From assembly GCF_000737515.1 (NCBI RefSeq), contig NZ_CP006587.1, positions 3,963,001 through 4,027,000 of the forward strand: a stretch of 64,000 nt of DNA, given 5' to 3'. The notes under the pieces are model-generated. The model worked only from the letters and a program-made list of their open reading frames with translations, did not search any database and was not told where the DNA came from. This document shows positions 16,220 through 26,506 of this stretch, piece after piece. The translations under genes were made by a program, and so were the position numbers. How positions within the stretch are numbered: position 1 is the stretch's first letter; each line of letters opens with the position of its first letter. The stretch is from Hymenobacter sp. APR13. GTDB taxonomy: Bacteria; Bacteroidota; Bacteroidia; Cytophagales; Hymenobacteraceae.

Positions 16220-18070
16220 TCACTTCCCCAGATAATCGGCAAACGACAGCTGCTCATAAGCCTGGCCCTGCTGCACCTGCCGCTGCGTGGCGCCGCGGCT
16301 GCGGATGACCGGCTGCCGCGCCACGTTGTCGTAGGCCAGGAAGCCGGCGGGCGTGATGAAGCCGAAACCATCGGTGTAGCAGTAGAAAGCCGACGGCTCG
16401 TGCACGGGGCGCAGCAGGTTGCGGCTCCAGTGGTAGTCGGTAGTGGGCAGCTGCAACTGGGCCAGCAGGGTGGCGGCCACGTCGGTTTGGGAGCCCAGGT
16501 CGGCGCGCACCTGGCCGCGCACTTCGGGGCGCAGCGCGCCGCCGGCCAGCACCAGCGGAATCCGGAACTTGGCCGGCTCCTCGGACACGCTGCGGCCGGG
16601 CAGCGTGTGGCCGTGGTCGGCCACGAGCACCAGCAGGGTGTTGTCGTACCAGGGCTGCTGGCGGGCGGCCTGCAGGAAGCGGCCCAGCGCCCAGTCGGTG
16701 TAGTAGACCGAGTTGCGGAACAGCGCCGTTTCGGTGGTGCCTTTGAACTTGGGCGCAATGGGAATCTCAAACGGCTCGTGGCTGCTGAGCGTGAAGGCCG
16801 TCACGAAGAACGGCTGCGCCTGGGTGCGCAGATCGGCCAGCACCTTATCGAACAGCACGTGGTCGTGGGCGCCCCACTTCGAGTTCTGCTGGCTGCGCGG
16901 GAAGTTTTCGCGCTCCGTGAGGCGGTCGTAGCCGGCGGCGCGCAGGTAGCTTTTCATGTTGGCAAAGGCCAGCTCGCCCCCATAATAATAGTGGGAGCTA
17001 TAGCCCACCCGGCCTAGCGCCTGGCGCAGGTGGGGCAGCTTCTCGGTTTTGCGCGGCGACTTGATGATGCCGCCCGAGGTAGGCTGGCTGGGGTAGCCGG
17101 AGAGTAGTGCAACCAGCCCCTTCTGGCTCCGGTCGCCGGCCGCGTAGATGTTGTTGAACAGCACCCCGGTGCGGGCTAGGCTGTCGAGGTTGGGCGTCAC
17201 GCCGGCTTCGCCGCCGGTGCCGGCCACCAGCTTCCCCGTGAAGCTCTCCAGGATGATGAACACGACGTTGGGCCGGGCGGTGCGCAGCAGGCGCACGGTA
17301 TCGGGGGCGGTGTAGGTGTAGAGCGGGCGCACCAGCCGTTGGGCCGTGCTGTCGGGCAGGAAACGGTAGCGGGCCGGGTCGGCTTCCTGCTGCGTCAGCG
17401 AGTTGACCACGTTCCAGGGCAGGTTGACGGCGGCGTGGTTGGCGAAGGGCTGGCGGGCAAAATACACGTCGCTCTGGTTGACCGGTATCTGCTGCACGCC
17501 GCCGCGCAACGGCACCACCAGCAGTGCCGCGTACAGCACGCACACCAGCGCCGCCCGCCCGCGCCCGAAGCCGGCCGGCAGCGCCGGCAGCCTACCCACC
17601 ACCAGTCGGTAGAGTCCCCAGCCCATCAGCAGCACCCCCGCAAATAGGCCCAGCAGCAGCAGCAGCGGCGCGTTGCCGGCCGAAGCCGCCATTTCGGCCG
17701 GCGAGTTCAGGTATTGCAGGGGCGTGGCATCGAGGCGGAAGCCCCAGGTGCGGTACAGCTCCAGGTCGGCAACGGTCAGGAAGGCCACCACCACGCCCAT
17801 CACGGCGGTATAGAAGCGCAGCAGCCGGTTGGTGGGCAGGCGCCGGCCCAGCAGGCTGCCCAGCAGCACCAGCCCAAACGGCACCACGCTCAGGTAGGCC
17901 GCCGCCGAGGCGTCCAGCCGCAGCCCGTAGCCGAACGTGCCCGCCACCGTACCGGCTGGCAGCTTGGCCGTCTGGCTGGCCTGGTAGAGCAGAAACAGCG
18001 CCCGGGTGCCGCAGAAGAAGAGCAGCCAGAACAGAAAGTAGCGCAACTGAAACGCAAAGCGGTTTTTCAC
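16220..18070 (-). CDS. LTA synthase-like membrane sulfatase/phosphotransferase
   Basis: The protein has 616 residues. Five N-terminal membrane helices (about residues 10-30, 50-70, 80-105, 135-160, 170-195) precede a periplasmic alkaline-phosphatase/sulfatase fold. Metal-site motifs are 'NVVFIILESFTG' and 'LVADHGHTLPG'. The nucleophile region reads 'YAAGDRSQKGLVALLSGYPS', with Ser where LtaS enzymes and many relatives have Thr. In Gram-negatives such enzymes transfer phospho-groups (for example phosphoethanolamine or glycerophosphate) to envelope lipids or glycans; the substrate here is unknown. The GTG at 18070 was chosen because a TACCTTTG box ends 4 nt before it; the preceding open codons are basic and lie upstream of that box. 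Confidence 0.85.
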   Translation of the reverse strand: MKNRFAFQLRYFLFWLLFFCGTRALFLLYQASQTAKLPAGTVAGTFGYGLRLDASAAAYLSVVPFGLVLLGSLLGRRLPTNRLLRFYTAVMGVVVAFLTVADLELYRTWGFRLDATPLQYLNSPAEMAASAGNAPLLLLLGLFAGVLLMGWGLYRLVVGRLPALPAGFGRGRAALVCVLYAALLVVPLRGGVQQIPVNQSDVYFARQPFANHAAVNLPWNVVNSLTQQEADPARYRFLPDSTAQRLVRPLYTYTAPDTVRLLRTARPNVVFIILESFTGKLVAGTGGEAGVTPNLDSLARTGVLFNNIYAAGDRSQKGLVALLSGYPSQPTSGGIIKSPRKTEKLPHLRQALGRVGYSSHYYYGGELAFANMKSYLRAAGYDRLTERENFPRSQQNSKWGAHDHVLFDKVLADLRTQAQPFFVTAFTLSSHEPFEIPIAPKFKGTTETALFRNSVYYTDWALGRFLQAARQQPWYDNTLLVLVADHGHTLPGRSVSEEPAKFRIPLVLAGGALRPEVRGQVRADLGSQTDVAATLLAQLQLPTTDYHWSRNLLRPVHEPSAFYCYTDGFGFITPAGFLAYDNVARQPVIRSRGATQRQVQQGQAYEQLSFADYLGK

Positions 18071-18074
18071 GCCC

Positions 18075-18082
18075 CAAAGGTA
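18075..18082 (-). promoter_or_regulatory. Bacteroidota -7 promoter box (TACCTTTG) for the sulfatase
   Basis: TACCTTTG, then GGGC, then the GTG start. The 4-nt gap equals that of pabB at the left edge, implying a leaderless mRNA. Confidence 0.5.
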
Positions 18083-18505
18083 GCGCCTGCGCCGCATGCC
18101 CGCCGCAACGTGTCAGGCTCAAGGGCAAATTCACCCAAAACTGCTTCCCTGAACCTGGCAAGGTGAATGGGGCGGCCTCAGCAATGTTATAGGTCGCGGA
18201 TGCGCGCCGTCTGAGTGAAGCCGCCCTTGTGAACTATCCACGCTGCAAACTCATAGTAATAACAACAGCTGTATAGTGAGTACTTACCGTACAAAGGCGT
18301 GACTAACCGCTGATAGGGGAGTGGCAGGCTAGCGGAAGTAAATTTTTAAAATATATGTCTGTGCGAAGGGGGTGTTGCTGTAATTTGGAGTGTTTTTGAA
18401 AATAAAGCCCCTTAATTTTAGGGTGGGTTTGGAAAAAAGTCTGCAATCCGTAACCTTTGTATCACCAAACTGATTTACACCAAACAATTCCCGCTCACCA
18501 CTTTC
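18083..18505 (+). promoter_or_regulatory. Glutamine synthetase upstream region with promoter
   Basis: The region holds no gene. From 18340 on it is AT-rich. A good promoter is TTTG (18428-18431), 19 nt spacing, then TAACCTTTG (18451-18459, one base longer than TAnnTTTG), giving a leader of about 40 nt before the ATG at 18506. No riboswitch or clear operator was seen. Confidence 0.55.
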
Positions 18506-20695
<2,190 letters not shown>

Positions 20696-20755
20696 GCCCA
20701 GCGTTCAGAATCGGGCCGGAGTTGGGTGGGAATTTTCTCCGTGCCACGATTTCAG

Positions 20756-20786
20756 AAAAGCCGTTCCGGGTGGGGCGGCCTTTTTT
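20756..20786 (+). terminator. Terminator after glutamine synthetase
   Basis: AAAAGCCG and CGGCC-TTTTTT arms around a GC-rich loop lie 60 bp past the stop, followed by a T-run. Confidence 0.6.
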
Positions 20787-20812
20787 GTGTCCGTATAGTT
20801 GGGTGCATGGCA

Positions 20813-20850
20813 AAAACAGCCTGATCGTACAGATCAGGCCGTTTTTGTTT
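20813..20850 (+). terminator. Strong hairpin terminator at the core/accessory boundary
   Basis: AAAACaGCCTGATC pairs with GATCAGGCcGTTTT around 'GTACA', followed by TGTTTT. It can also serve the minus strand, thus closing the recombinase operon that reads toward it. Confidence 0.7.
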
Positions 20851-20890
20851 TGGCAGTCAGGCAGCAGTAGGCAGCAGTATGTAGGTGTTT

Positions 20891-20967
20891 GCCACTAAAA
20901 TTGCCACTAGTTTCAGCGGAAAATCTGCCACTAAACCTGCCACTACATTTGCCACTAAACCTTCCAC
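20891..20967. repeat. 12-bp periodic direct repeats (TGCCACTAAACC type) at the 3' end of the integrase
   Basis: GCCACTA occurs at 20891, 20903, 20927, 20939 and 20951, with degenerate copies in register at 20915 and 20963. All are spaced in multiples of 12 bp. The array ends 5 bp from the tyrosine recombinase stop. Its place and regular spacing suggest arm-type recombinase binding sites of an attachment site (inference). Confidence 0.65.
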
Positions 20968-20971
20968 TGGC

Positions 20972-22309
20972 TTAGGTGGTCAGCCGGGCCGTGCGGCGGT
21001 AGCTGGCCACCAGCTCCTGCTCGTTGGTGCCCAGGTAGCGCAGGAAGCTTTTCTCGGTCTGGTGGCCGGTGGCCAGCATCACCTGGCTGCGGAGCACGCC
21101 CTGGTAGATGCGCGTGGTGACAAAGGTTTTGCGGCCGATGCGCGAGGTGACGTGCAGGCGCGTGATGCCGGCCAACTGCGCCAGGTGCGGCAGGTAGCTG
21201 TCCAGATCGTAGGTAGTGGGCAGGCAGGTGGCCAGGCCCTGGCCGGCGTAGCGGCCCACCAGCTCCACGGGCTTGAGCACCTCGTCGTCGAGAGGGGGGA
21301 TGTAGCAGAGGATGCCGGTTTTGCCGGCCTCGATCTTGAGCAAGTCGCCCTGGATGTGCTCGGGGGCCAGGCGCTCGGCGTCGGAGATGCGCAGGCCGGT
21401 GTAAGCGCAGAGCAGGAACTTGTCGCGGGCGTGCTCCAGGCGCTGCTGGTGGTCCTGCAGGGTGAGGCTGCGGCGGCCGCCGGTGGTGCGCGCGTGCAGC
21501 GGGAAGCTCTGCTGCAGCAGCCTGGTGACGGCCGGCGTGCGCAACTCCACCTCGGCCCAGCGGCGCAGCTCGGCGGCCGTCAGGAAATCGGCGCCCACGT
21601 AGGTTTCCCGCGCCTTCCAGTCGTGGAATTTGGCCGTGGTGGGCAGCTCGCGGCTCTCGCACCAGTAGAGAAAGTTCTTGAGGCGCTTGATGTAGCCGGC
21701 GAAGGTGTTGGTGCCGTTGCCGAGCGTTTCCACCTGGTAGGTCAGGAACTGGGCGTAGAACTCGGCGTTCATGCTCTGGAAGGTGAGCGGGTAGTGCTTT
21801 TGCTCGCTGAACCTGGCCAGCTCGTCGCGCACGTGCCGGCCCTGGCGCAGGTAGCCCTGGCTGAACCGGCGGCCGGTTTTCTCCGATACCACGCTTTCCA
21901 TGAAGGTGCACCACGCGTCCATGTGCTCGAGCAGGCTGGGCTGGCGGCGCACCGGCACCGGCAGCTCGGCCACGGGTATGCCCTGCGCTTCGGCCAGCAG
22001 GTGCTGGTAGCGCGTGCGGATGGCGGCCTCCATTTCCTGCTTGCTCAGGCGCTGCCAGTTGCGGCGGGCCTCCTGGTGGGCTTCCTGGCCAGCCTGCGTC
22101 CAGCGGCCCAGCACGGCGTTGATGGCCTCGGCGTAGGTGCCGGGCCTGTCTTTCACCCGGCCGGTTTTGGCGTTCCAGTCGGCCGGGCGGCAGACCTCGC
22201 CGGCGGAGAGGCGCAGGCGCTGGCTTTCCCAGCAGAAGGTGAGCTGGATGGCGGCCGTGCCCTTTTTCTTGGAGAGCTGCTGCGTGCGCAGCTGGCAGGT
22301 CACTTCCAT
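20972..22309 (-). CDS. Tyrosine recombinase (site-specific integrase)
   Basis: The protein has 445 residues. The N-terminal arm-binding-like region (residues ~1-110) and the SAM-like core-binding domain (~125-225) precede the catalytic domain. Catalytic residues are visible as 'AYTGLRISDAERL' (first Arg), 'IEAGKTG' (Lys), 'TSRIGRKTFVT' (second Arg), 'LATGHQTEKSFLRYLG' (His and the nucleophile Tyr). The first His of the usual HxxR box is replaced by Thr/Ser, as in many Bacteroidota integrases. Such enzymes integrate or excise mobile elements. It follows two membrane-protein genes by short gaps, and 12-bp repeats lie just past its stop. It marks the left side of an accessory region. Confidence 0.93.
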   Translation of the reverse strand: MEVTCQLRTQQLSKKKGTAAIQLTFCWESQRLRLSAGEVCRPADWNAKTGRVKDRPGTYAEAINAVLGRWTQAGQEAHQEARRNWQRLSKQEMEAAIRTRYQHLLAEAQGIPVAELPVPVRRQPSLLEHMDAWCTFMESVVSEKTGRRFSQGYLRQGRHVRDELARFSEQKHYPLTFQSMNAEFYAQFLTYQVETLGNGTNTFAGYIKRLKNFLYWCESRELPTTAKFHDWKARETYVGADFLTAAELRRWAEVELRTPAVTRLLQQSFPLHARTTGGRRSLTLQDHQQRLEHARDKFLLCAYTGLRISDAERLAPEHIQGDLLKIEAGKTGILCYIPPLDDEVLKPVELVGRYAGQGLATCLPTTYDLDSYLPHLAQLAGITRLHVTSRIGRKTFVTTRIYQGVLRSQVMLATGHQTEKSFLRYLGTNEQELVASYRRTARLTT

Positions 22310-22321
22310 TTAGGCACCAGC

Positions 22322-22975
22322 TTACTGCGGCACGAGCAGCCGCTGTTCGTACGGGGCAATCAGGCGAAGCAGAACGAGGGTGGCCACGGCGTTGCCGAAG
22401 CTGAGCAGATGGCTGAAAAGCAACATGCGGTCATACACCAGCAGCTGCTCCAGGTTGTCGGCCGCGGCGGAAGTCAGGGTGTTCGCCACGTAAGACATGA
22501 TGTAGGAGCCGATGTGCAGCACCCACCAGACGCCCACCAGGTTGGCCCAGCCGGTGGCGGAGAGAGGCGGTTCTGCCGGCTGAGCATACCGGCCCGTGTA
22601 GAGCCCTATCTCATTCATGATCCGGCAGGGATACCAGAAATTGGCAATCGGGATGAGCCACCCCCACACGGCCATGCTCGGACCGTGCGAAGGCCGGGCG
22701 CCCGGTAGCCGGTGAGCGTTCTGGTAGGCCCGGTACATCCAGGCGGCCAGCGTGAGAAAGGCGAGTATGGTAGCGCCCAGCTGCAGGAGCATGGCCAGCT
22801 CACTTTGCCGGTCCTGGGCGGCGCTGGTACAGGGGGCCGGGAAGCGGCCCTGCAGGGCTTCCTGGGCCATGAGGTATTGCTGGACACAGAGCCCGATGGC
22901 GAGCAGGGCGGCGCCGGCCCGTAGCAGCTGGGCGAGTTGAGCGAAACGCGTGAACAGGCGGTTGTCAAGAAGCAT
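22322..22975 (-). CDS. DUF4328 membrane protein
   Basis: The protein has 217 residues with about five membrane helices (around residues 15-35, 65-85, 105-125, 145-165, 185-208). 'WMYRAYQNAHRLPG', 'PSMAVWGWLIPIANFWYPCR' and 'MNEIG' are the DUF4328 signature. The function is unknown. It lies 12 bp upstream of the integrase and 30 bp downstream of another small membrane protein on the same strand, so the three may be cotranscribed. No catalytic motif is visible. Confidence 0.85.
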   Translation of the reverse strand: MLLDNRLFTRFAQLAQLLRAGAALLAIGLCVQQYLMAQEALQGRFPAPCTSAAQDRQSELAMLLQLGATILAFLTLAAWMYRAYQNAHRLPGARPSHGPSMAVWGWLIPIANFWYPCRIMNEIGLYTGRYAQPAEPPLSATGWANLVGVWWVLHIGSYIMSYVANTLTSAAADNLEQLLVYDRMLLFSHLLSFGNAVATLVLLRLIAPYEQRLLVPQ

Positions 22976-23005
22976 GGAACAAGCGAAGGGAGAGGGAACG
23001 TATGG

Positions 23006-23395
23006 CTATGGCTGCTCCACTACCGGCCGGCGCAGCAGGTCGCGGGCAACGAGGAAGAAGGCCCAAATATGCAGGGCATGGCCAAGCAGTAGGAGCAGCT
23101 GCTCCACGGTCAGGGCACTGAGTTGGAGGGGAGGCAGCGTGATAAAGGAGAAGTTGAGCAGCGAGTAGAGCAAAAAGACAATCTTCACCCAGCGCTTTCC
23201 GGCGCGCACGCCCAGCCCGATGGCAACGTAGAGGCCCAGCGTGAGCACGTACACGCCCGCCACCATCCAATGCGTAAAATAGGGGCTGATTTGACCCATG
23301 GCCGCCCCTACCAGGGCGCGTAAGCCGGTCACGGCTACTAGAAGCCGGATCAGGTTCGACGCCTTCACGTCGTTTTTGCGGATGGTTACTGCCAT
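23006..23395 (-). CDS. Small four-helix membrane protein, family member A
   Basis: The protein has 129 residues with four predicted membrane helices. It begins MAVTIRKNDVKASNL, shared exactly with the protein at 31478-31870. It also carries the internal 'GKRWVKIVFLL' and C-terminal 'WAFFLVARDLLRRPV' motifs shared with that protein and with the one at 31872-32321. The function is unknown. The basic N-terminus would face the cytoplasm. It heads the unit that continues into DUF4328 and the integrase. No known family is recognised. Confidence 0.75.
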   Translation of the reverse strand: MAVTIRKNDVKASNLIRLLVAVTGLRALVGAAMGQISPYFTHWMVAGVYVLTLGLYVAIGLGVRAGKRWVKIVFLLYSLLNFSFITLPPLQLSALTVEQLLLLLGHALHIWAFFLVARDLLRRPVVEQP

Positions 23396-23483
23396 AGCCG
23401 TTCAACTGAAGAGGAGGCAAGCACGTGGTGCGGGCGCACAGGGACGGGCATGAGCGGACGGGATAGAATAAGACCAGTCCCCG

Positions 23484-23687
23484 CTACCGGCGCGGGCGCT
23501 TGAGCAGGTAGCGGTGGGGCTCGCCAGAGGCGGGCATGCTTTCCCAGCCCTGGGCGGCCAGGAAGTTGAGAAAGTGGAGCAGTGACAGCGGGAACTGGGC
23601 GTCTACCTGGAAGTGCATCAGCTCGAGCAAACGCTCGACGAGCGGGAGCAAACCCGGAAGGCGGCCGAAATCCGGTAAGCCAGGTAT
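23484..23687 (-). pseudogene. Fragment related to the secreted protein at 28801
   Basis: An open frame without a good start encodes a 67-residue product ending 'LHFLNFLAAQGWESMPASGE' and 'HRYLLKRPRR'. The intact gene at 28801-29181 ends 'LHFLAAQGWKITSYSDESNR' and 'YFLKCPHR', so the two are clearly related. The signal-peptide half is missing and a hairpin sits at the break point (23700). It looks like a truncated paralogue left by a rearrangement. Confidence 0.55.
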
Positions 23688-23699
23688 TCAGAAATTGTA

Positions 23700-23741
23700 C
23701 GCTAACGCCCCCGAAAAACAGCGTTTTCGGGGGCGTTAGCG
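23700..23741. terminator. Perfect 18-bp-arm hairpin (CGCTAACGCCCCCGAAAA type)
   Basis: CGCTAACGCCCCCGAAAA pairs with TTTTCGGGGGCGTTAGCG around a short loop. It lies 57 bp past the stop of the outer-membrane protein gene at 23798 and is probably its terminator. Two similar hairpins occur at 24841 and 25777. Confidence 0.65.
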
Positions 23742-23797
23742 TGGGTAGGAAAACGGTCTGACTAGCGACTGTTTTGAGCATAGCTGCTCATACCCTC

Positions 23798-24547
23798 TTA
23801 GTTCTTAGACCCGAATAAATAGGCCAGCGAGAACTGAAAGGCGTGGTTGCGGTAAGTGGGTGGTTCTTGACTGGTGCGCCCGGCCTCATACTTTGCCCCG
23901 AGGTCGCGTAGGCCCTGGCTGTAGCCAACCTGCACTTGCAGGCCACTTGCAAAGCCGTAGCCCAGGCCCCCTTGCAGGCCCACATCAAGCCCTTGGGAAA
24001 CATATGGGTCATCGGCCCCATTCTTATACGTGTCGCCAGCCTCCACGTCTCCCTCATTGGACCCGCCCCTGCTGGCGCCACTGCCGTACCGGCCGCTTTG
24101 AGAGGAGTTGAACTTACCACCCAACAGAAAGCCCACGTACGGGCCGGCGAATATCTGTAGGCCCTGGCCTTCTTCCTGCAGGCTGTAGACCATATTGATG
24201 GGCACGGCCAGGTAATCGAAGCGGAACTTGTACTCTCCGTGATAGGTGTAGTTATACGGCGCGTCATAGGCATCTTCCTCGAAGGCGAAGCCTTTTTGGG
24301 AGTACAGTACTGCCGGCTGTACGGCCCAGTGCGTACCCAAGCCAAGCTGGGCCACCACGCCTACTTCTGCTCCGCTGCGTGAGGAATTGGTAACCTTCAA
24401 ATAGTCGTTACCGGGATATTCGAAACGGCCAAACGATTGATTGATGCCCACTTTGGGTCCGATACGGAAGGCGGACTGGGCGTGGACAGTTGGCGCTGCT
24501 AGCCACAGCGTGCCGGCAACAAGAATGGGGAGGAAGGGTTTTTTCAT
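23798..24547 (-). CDS. Outer-membrane beta-barrel protein (PorT-like)
   Basis: The protein has 249 residues. The signal peptide MKKPFLPILVAGTLWLAAPT ends at 'VHAQS'. The mature part opens with 'FRIGPKVGINQSFGRFEY', a typical first strand of the Bacteroidota 'outer membrane beta-barrel' family, has alternating aromatic strands such as 'FDYLAVPINMVYSL' and 'IFAGPYVGFLLGG', and ends 'FQFSLAYLFGSKN'. A Gly/Ser-rich loop lies near residue 160. The role is unknown. The ATG at 24547 starts the signal peptide. It stands alone between two hairpins within the accessory region. Confidence 0.85.
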   Translation of the reverse strand: MKKPFLPILVAGTLWLAAPTVHAQSAFRIGPKVGINQSFGRFEYPGNDYLKVTNSSRSGAEVGVVAQLGLGTHWAVQPAVLYSQKGFAFEEDAYDAPYNYTYHGEYKFRFDYLAVPINMVYSLQEEGQGLQIFAGPYVGFLLGGKFNSSQSGRYGSGASRGGSNEGDVEAGDTYKNGADDPYVSQGLDVGLQGGLGYGFASGLQVQVGYSQGLRDLGAKYEAGRTSQEPPTYRNHAFQFSLAYLFGSKN

Positions 24548-24601
24548 AGAATGGTAATAAGGGAAGAATACATCGAGTCGGCGAAAGCTGTGCGGGGACA
24601 C

Positions 24602-24929
24602 CTATAAGAACACGCTTATCCTTGTTCATGGTTGAAAACACGCCAAAGATGCGTTTCGCAAATCCAAAACTACGGCGTATTGCCAGAGTTAGCAAACAGG
24701 GTTTTAGGAGTGTCAGCTGAAGTTAGAAGGTATGCTGTCAGGTAGTGATAGCGCATAATCCGTGGGGCGTATCAGCCTCCCTCATGGGAGGTAAGCTGGG
24801 TGTTCAGATTAGAACTCTATTCTGAACGGTTTTGCCACCCATGTAAATGCCCCCGGAAAGCTGCGTTTCGGGGGCATTCACATGAGGTGTTCTGGTCACC
24901 TTCTATTAGTGTTCGTTCGGCAGTTATGA
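24602..24929. other. Intergenic region with hairpin
   Basis: There is no gene. It contains the hairpin at 24841-24883 and an AT-rich part near 24650-24720 that probably holds the promoter of the barrel gene; no exact TAnnTTTG box was pinned down. Confidence 0.4.
24841..24883. terminator. Hairpin, ATGCCCCCGGAAA type
   Basis: ATGTaAATGCCCCCG pairs with CGGGGGCATTcACAT. It lies 47 bp past the stop of the lipoprotein gene at 24930. It resembles the hairpins at 23700 and 25777 in sequence and position. Confidence 0.6.
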
Positions 24930-25568
24930 TTACTGCCTGACCCATTCTTCGTTGCGCTCTATGAAGGCAATAACTCCGTCTGCTTTTGTCAGATATACTG
25001 CTAAGACCCGCGGCCGGGAATTACCTCCGGAATTTTCATTGACAAGGGTGAGCACGTTGGGATACAAACGCCCTGAAAATGAAATAGGGCCTATTGAGAG
25101 CCGTCTTTCCTCAACTTCGAGTATAGGAGCAGAGAAATTGTATGCACTCCATTGCAGGGTTGCGCTGAATGGTTCGTAGGGGTTTGTCGCAGCGAGTACG
25201 AAGGTATTTGTGGCCTCGGCCGGTACAGCGACCGAATCGGTGCGTACCAAGCGTACCTCGGTGTATTCACGGGTATAGTCAGGGCACGAAGGTCCATTAG
25301 TCCCTAGGCTTCCCATATCCCGGTACGTTCGGGTCGTGGGCTGTACTAGGTAGGTGCGCTCGTAGCCTGAGTTGTTGCGGAAGCGTAGTACGTCCCCGGC
25401 TATGTAAGGTGCCGCCCAAGCGCGCTGCTGTTCCGATAAGGAGAAAGATGGTACCTCATCACAGTCATTGCTGCATGCTGGTAGCAGAGTCAGTGCACTC
25501 AAGCATAGTACAGGCAGTGATGCCAACTGTCTGAGGTTAGTAGCGGAGCGAGTGAAGATCGAATGCAT
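24930..25568 (-). CDS. Lipoprotein of unknown function
   Basis: The protein has 212 residues. The N-terminal hydrophobic stretch ends in 'TLLPACSNDCDE', a lipobox with the lipidated Cys at about residue 32, so it is anchored to a membrane. The mature part is beta-rich; 'GDVLRFRNNSGYERTYLV' and 'SFSGRLYPNVLTLVNENSGG' are seen. No family is recognised. Base composition is somewhat AT-richer than the core genes, consistent with its place in the accessory region. It stands alone, flanked by hairpins. Confidence 0.75.
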   Translation of the reverse strand: MHSIFTRSATNLRQLASLPVLCLSALTLLPACSNDCDEVPSFSLSEQQRAWAAPYIAGDVLRFRNNSGYERTYLVQPTTRTYRDMGSLGTNGPSCPDYTREYTEVRLVRTDSVAVPAEATNTFVLAATNPYEPFSATLQWSAYNFSAPILEVEERRLSIGPISFSGRLYPNVLTLVNENSGGNSRPRVLAVYLTKADGVIAFIERNEEWVRQ

Positions 25569-25732
25569 TGAGATTAGGATATGAATTGTACGATGAAGTA
25601 TGTATTAGTAAGCACCCAATGGTCTTGACTAGTAGAGGTTAAGAGGAATGGGTAGCTAGATCCGGTGGCAAATAACGGAAAGGAGTGTACTAATGGTATA
25701 CGTATCTTCATAATATAATATGTGCTTCTGCA

Positions 25733-25765
25733 CGTCCAGAAAACGGTCGATTTCTGGACGCTTTT
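25733..25765 (+). terminator. Hairpin with T-run
   Basis: CGTCCAGAAA and TTTCTGGACG are exact complements around 8 nt and are followed by CTTTTG. No plus-strand gene ends immediately upstream, so the origin of the terminated transcript is unclear. Confidence 0.5.
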
Positions 25766-25776
25766 GCACCCGCCTT

Positions 25777-25810
25777 AACGGCCCCGAAAACACGGTTTTT
25801 CGGGGCCGTT
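25777..25810. terminator. Hairpin, AACGGCCCCGAAAA type
   Basis: AACGGCCCCGAAAAC pairs with GTTTTTCGGGGCCGTT. It is 34 bp before the serine recombinase ATG. It belongs to the same look-alike set as 23700 and 24841. Confidence 0.5.
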
Positions 25811-25843
25811 TTCGTTACCCTTTTTTGGACACTACTTTTCAGC

Positions 25844-26425
25844 ATGAAAGCTGCCATCTATGCCCGCGTGAGTACCCGCGACAAAGGCCAAGACAACGAG
25901 AACCAACTGCGCGAGCTGCGGGCCTTCGCCGAACGGCTGGGCTACACGGTATATAAAGAGTACCTCGATACCGAGTCGGGCGGCAAGGCCGAGCGGCCAC
26001 AGTTTCAGCAGCTCTTTACCGATGCCCACCAGCGCCGCTTCGACGTGGTGCTGTTCTGGGCCCTGGACCGCTTCAGCCGGGAGGGCGTTATCGAAACCCT
26101 CAACCACCTGCAGCGACTCTCACACGCGGGCGTGCAGTTCAAGAGCTACTCCGAGCAGTACCTGGACTCGACCGGCATGTTCAAGGAGGCCATCATCAGC
26201 ATCCTGGCCACCATTGCCAAGCAGGAGCGGGTGCGGCTGGGCGAGCGGACCAAGGCCGGACTGGCCAAAGCCGTGGCTAAGGGCAAGCAGCTGGGCCGGC
26301 CAGGAGTCGACAACGAGAAGCAGGCCCATGTGCTGCGGCTCAAGGCCACCGGCATTTCCAACCGGGCCATTGCCACTGCGCTAGGGCTCTCGCCGAGCAC
26401 CGTGGCCAAATACCTGGTCGCGTAA
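25844..26425 (+). CDS. Serine recombinase (resolvase/invertase family)
   Basis: The protein has 193 residues. It begins MKAAIYARVSTRDKGQDNEN; the Ser in 'ARVSTRD' (residue 10) is the nucleophile. 'FDVVLFWALDRFSREGV' carries the conserved Asp-Arg-Ser, and 'KQERVRLGERTKAGL' the E-helix. The C-terminus 'ISNRAIATALGLSPSTVAKY' is the Hin-type HTH. The family catalyses inversion, resolution or transposition of DNA. Length and layout are complete. No invertible segment flanked by matching sites was identified by eye. It is a second recombinase in the accessory region, oriented away from the lipoprotein gene. Confidence 0.93.
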   Translation: MKAAIYARVSTRDKGQDNENQLRELRAFAERLGYTVYKEYLDTESGGKAERPQFQQLFTDAHQRRFDVVLFWALDRFSREGVIETLNHLQRLSHAGVQFKSYSEQYLDSTGMFKEAIISILATIAKQERVRLGERTKAGLAKAVAKGKQLGRPGVDNEKQAHVLRLKATGISNRAIATALGLSPSTVAKYLVA

Positions 26426-26506
26426 TTTCCTGTCCTTTTCGCCGGCACTGCTGGGCGTGAGTTTTGGGCTCTTGTTTCACACAATCCCAAACTAAACCCC
26501 AGTCGT

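Larger units (their letters stand above)
25569..25843. other. Intergenic AT-rich region with two hairpins
   Basis: There is no gene. The first half is AT-rich (promoter area for the lipoprotein gene on the minus strand). The second half carries the terminator at 25733 and the hairpin at 25777, followed by the recombinase start. Confidence 0.4.

Noticed and set aside
23700..25810. Hairpins as integron attC sites
   Set aside because: No integron integrase signature (the tyrosine recombinase is not IntI-like), no conserved attC core triplets, and genes between the hairpins are of normal size and mixed orientation.
25844..26425. Serine recombinase controlling an invertible promoter nearby
   Set aside because: No pair of matching inverted sites flanking a promoter could be found by eye around 25.5-27 kb.
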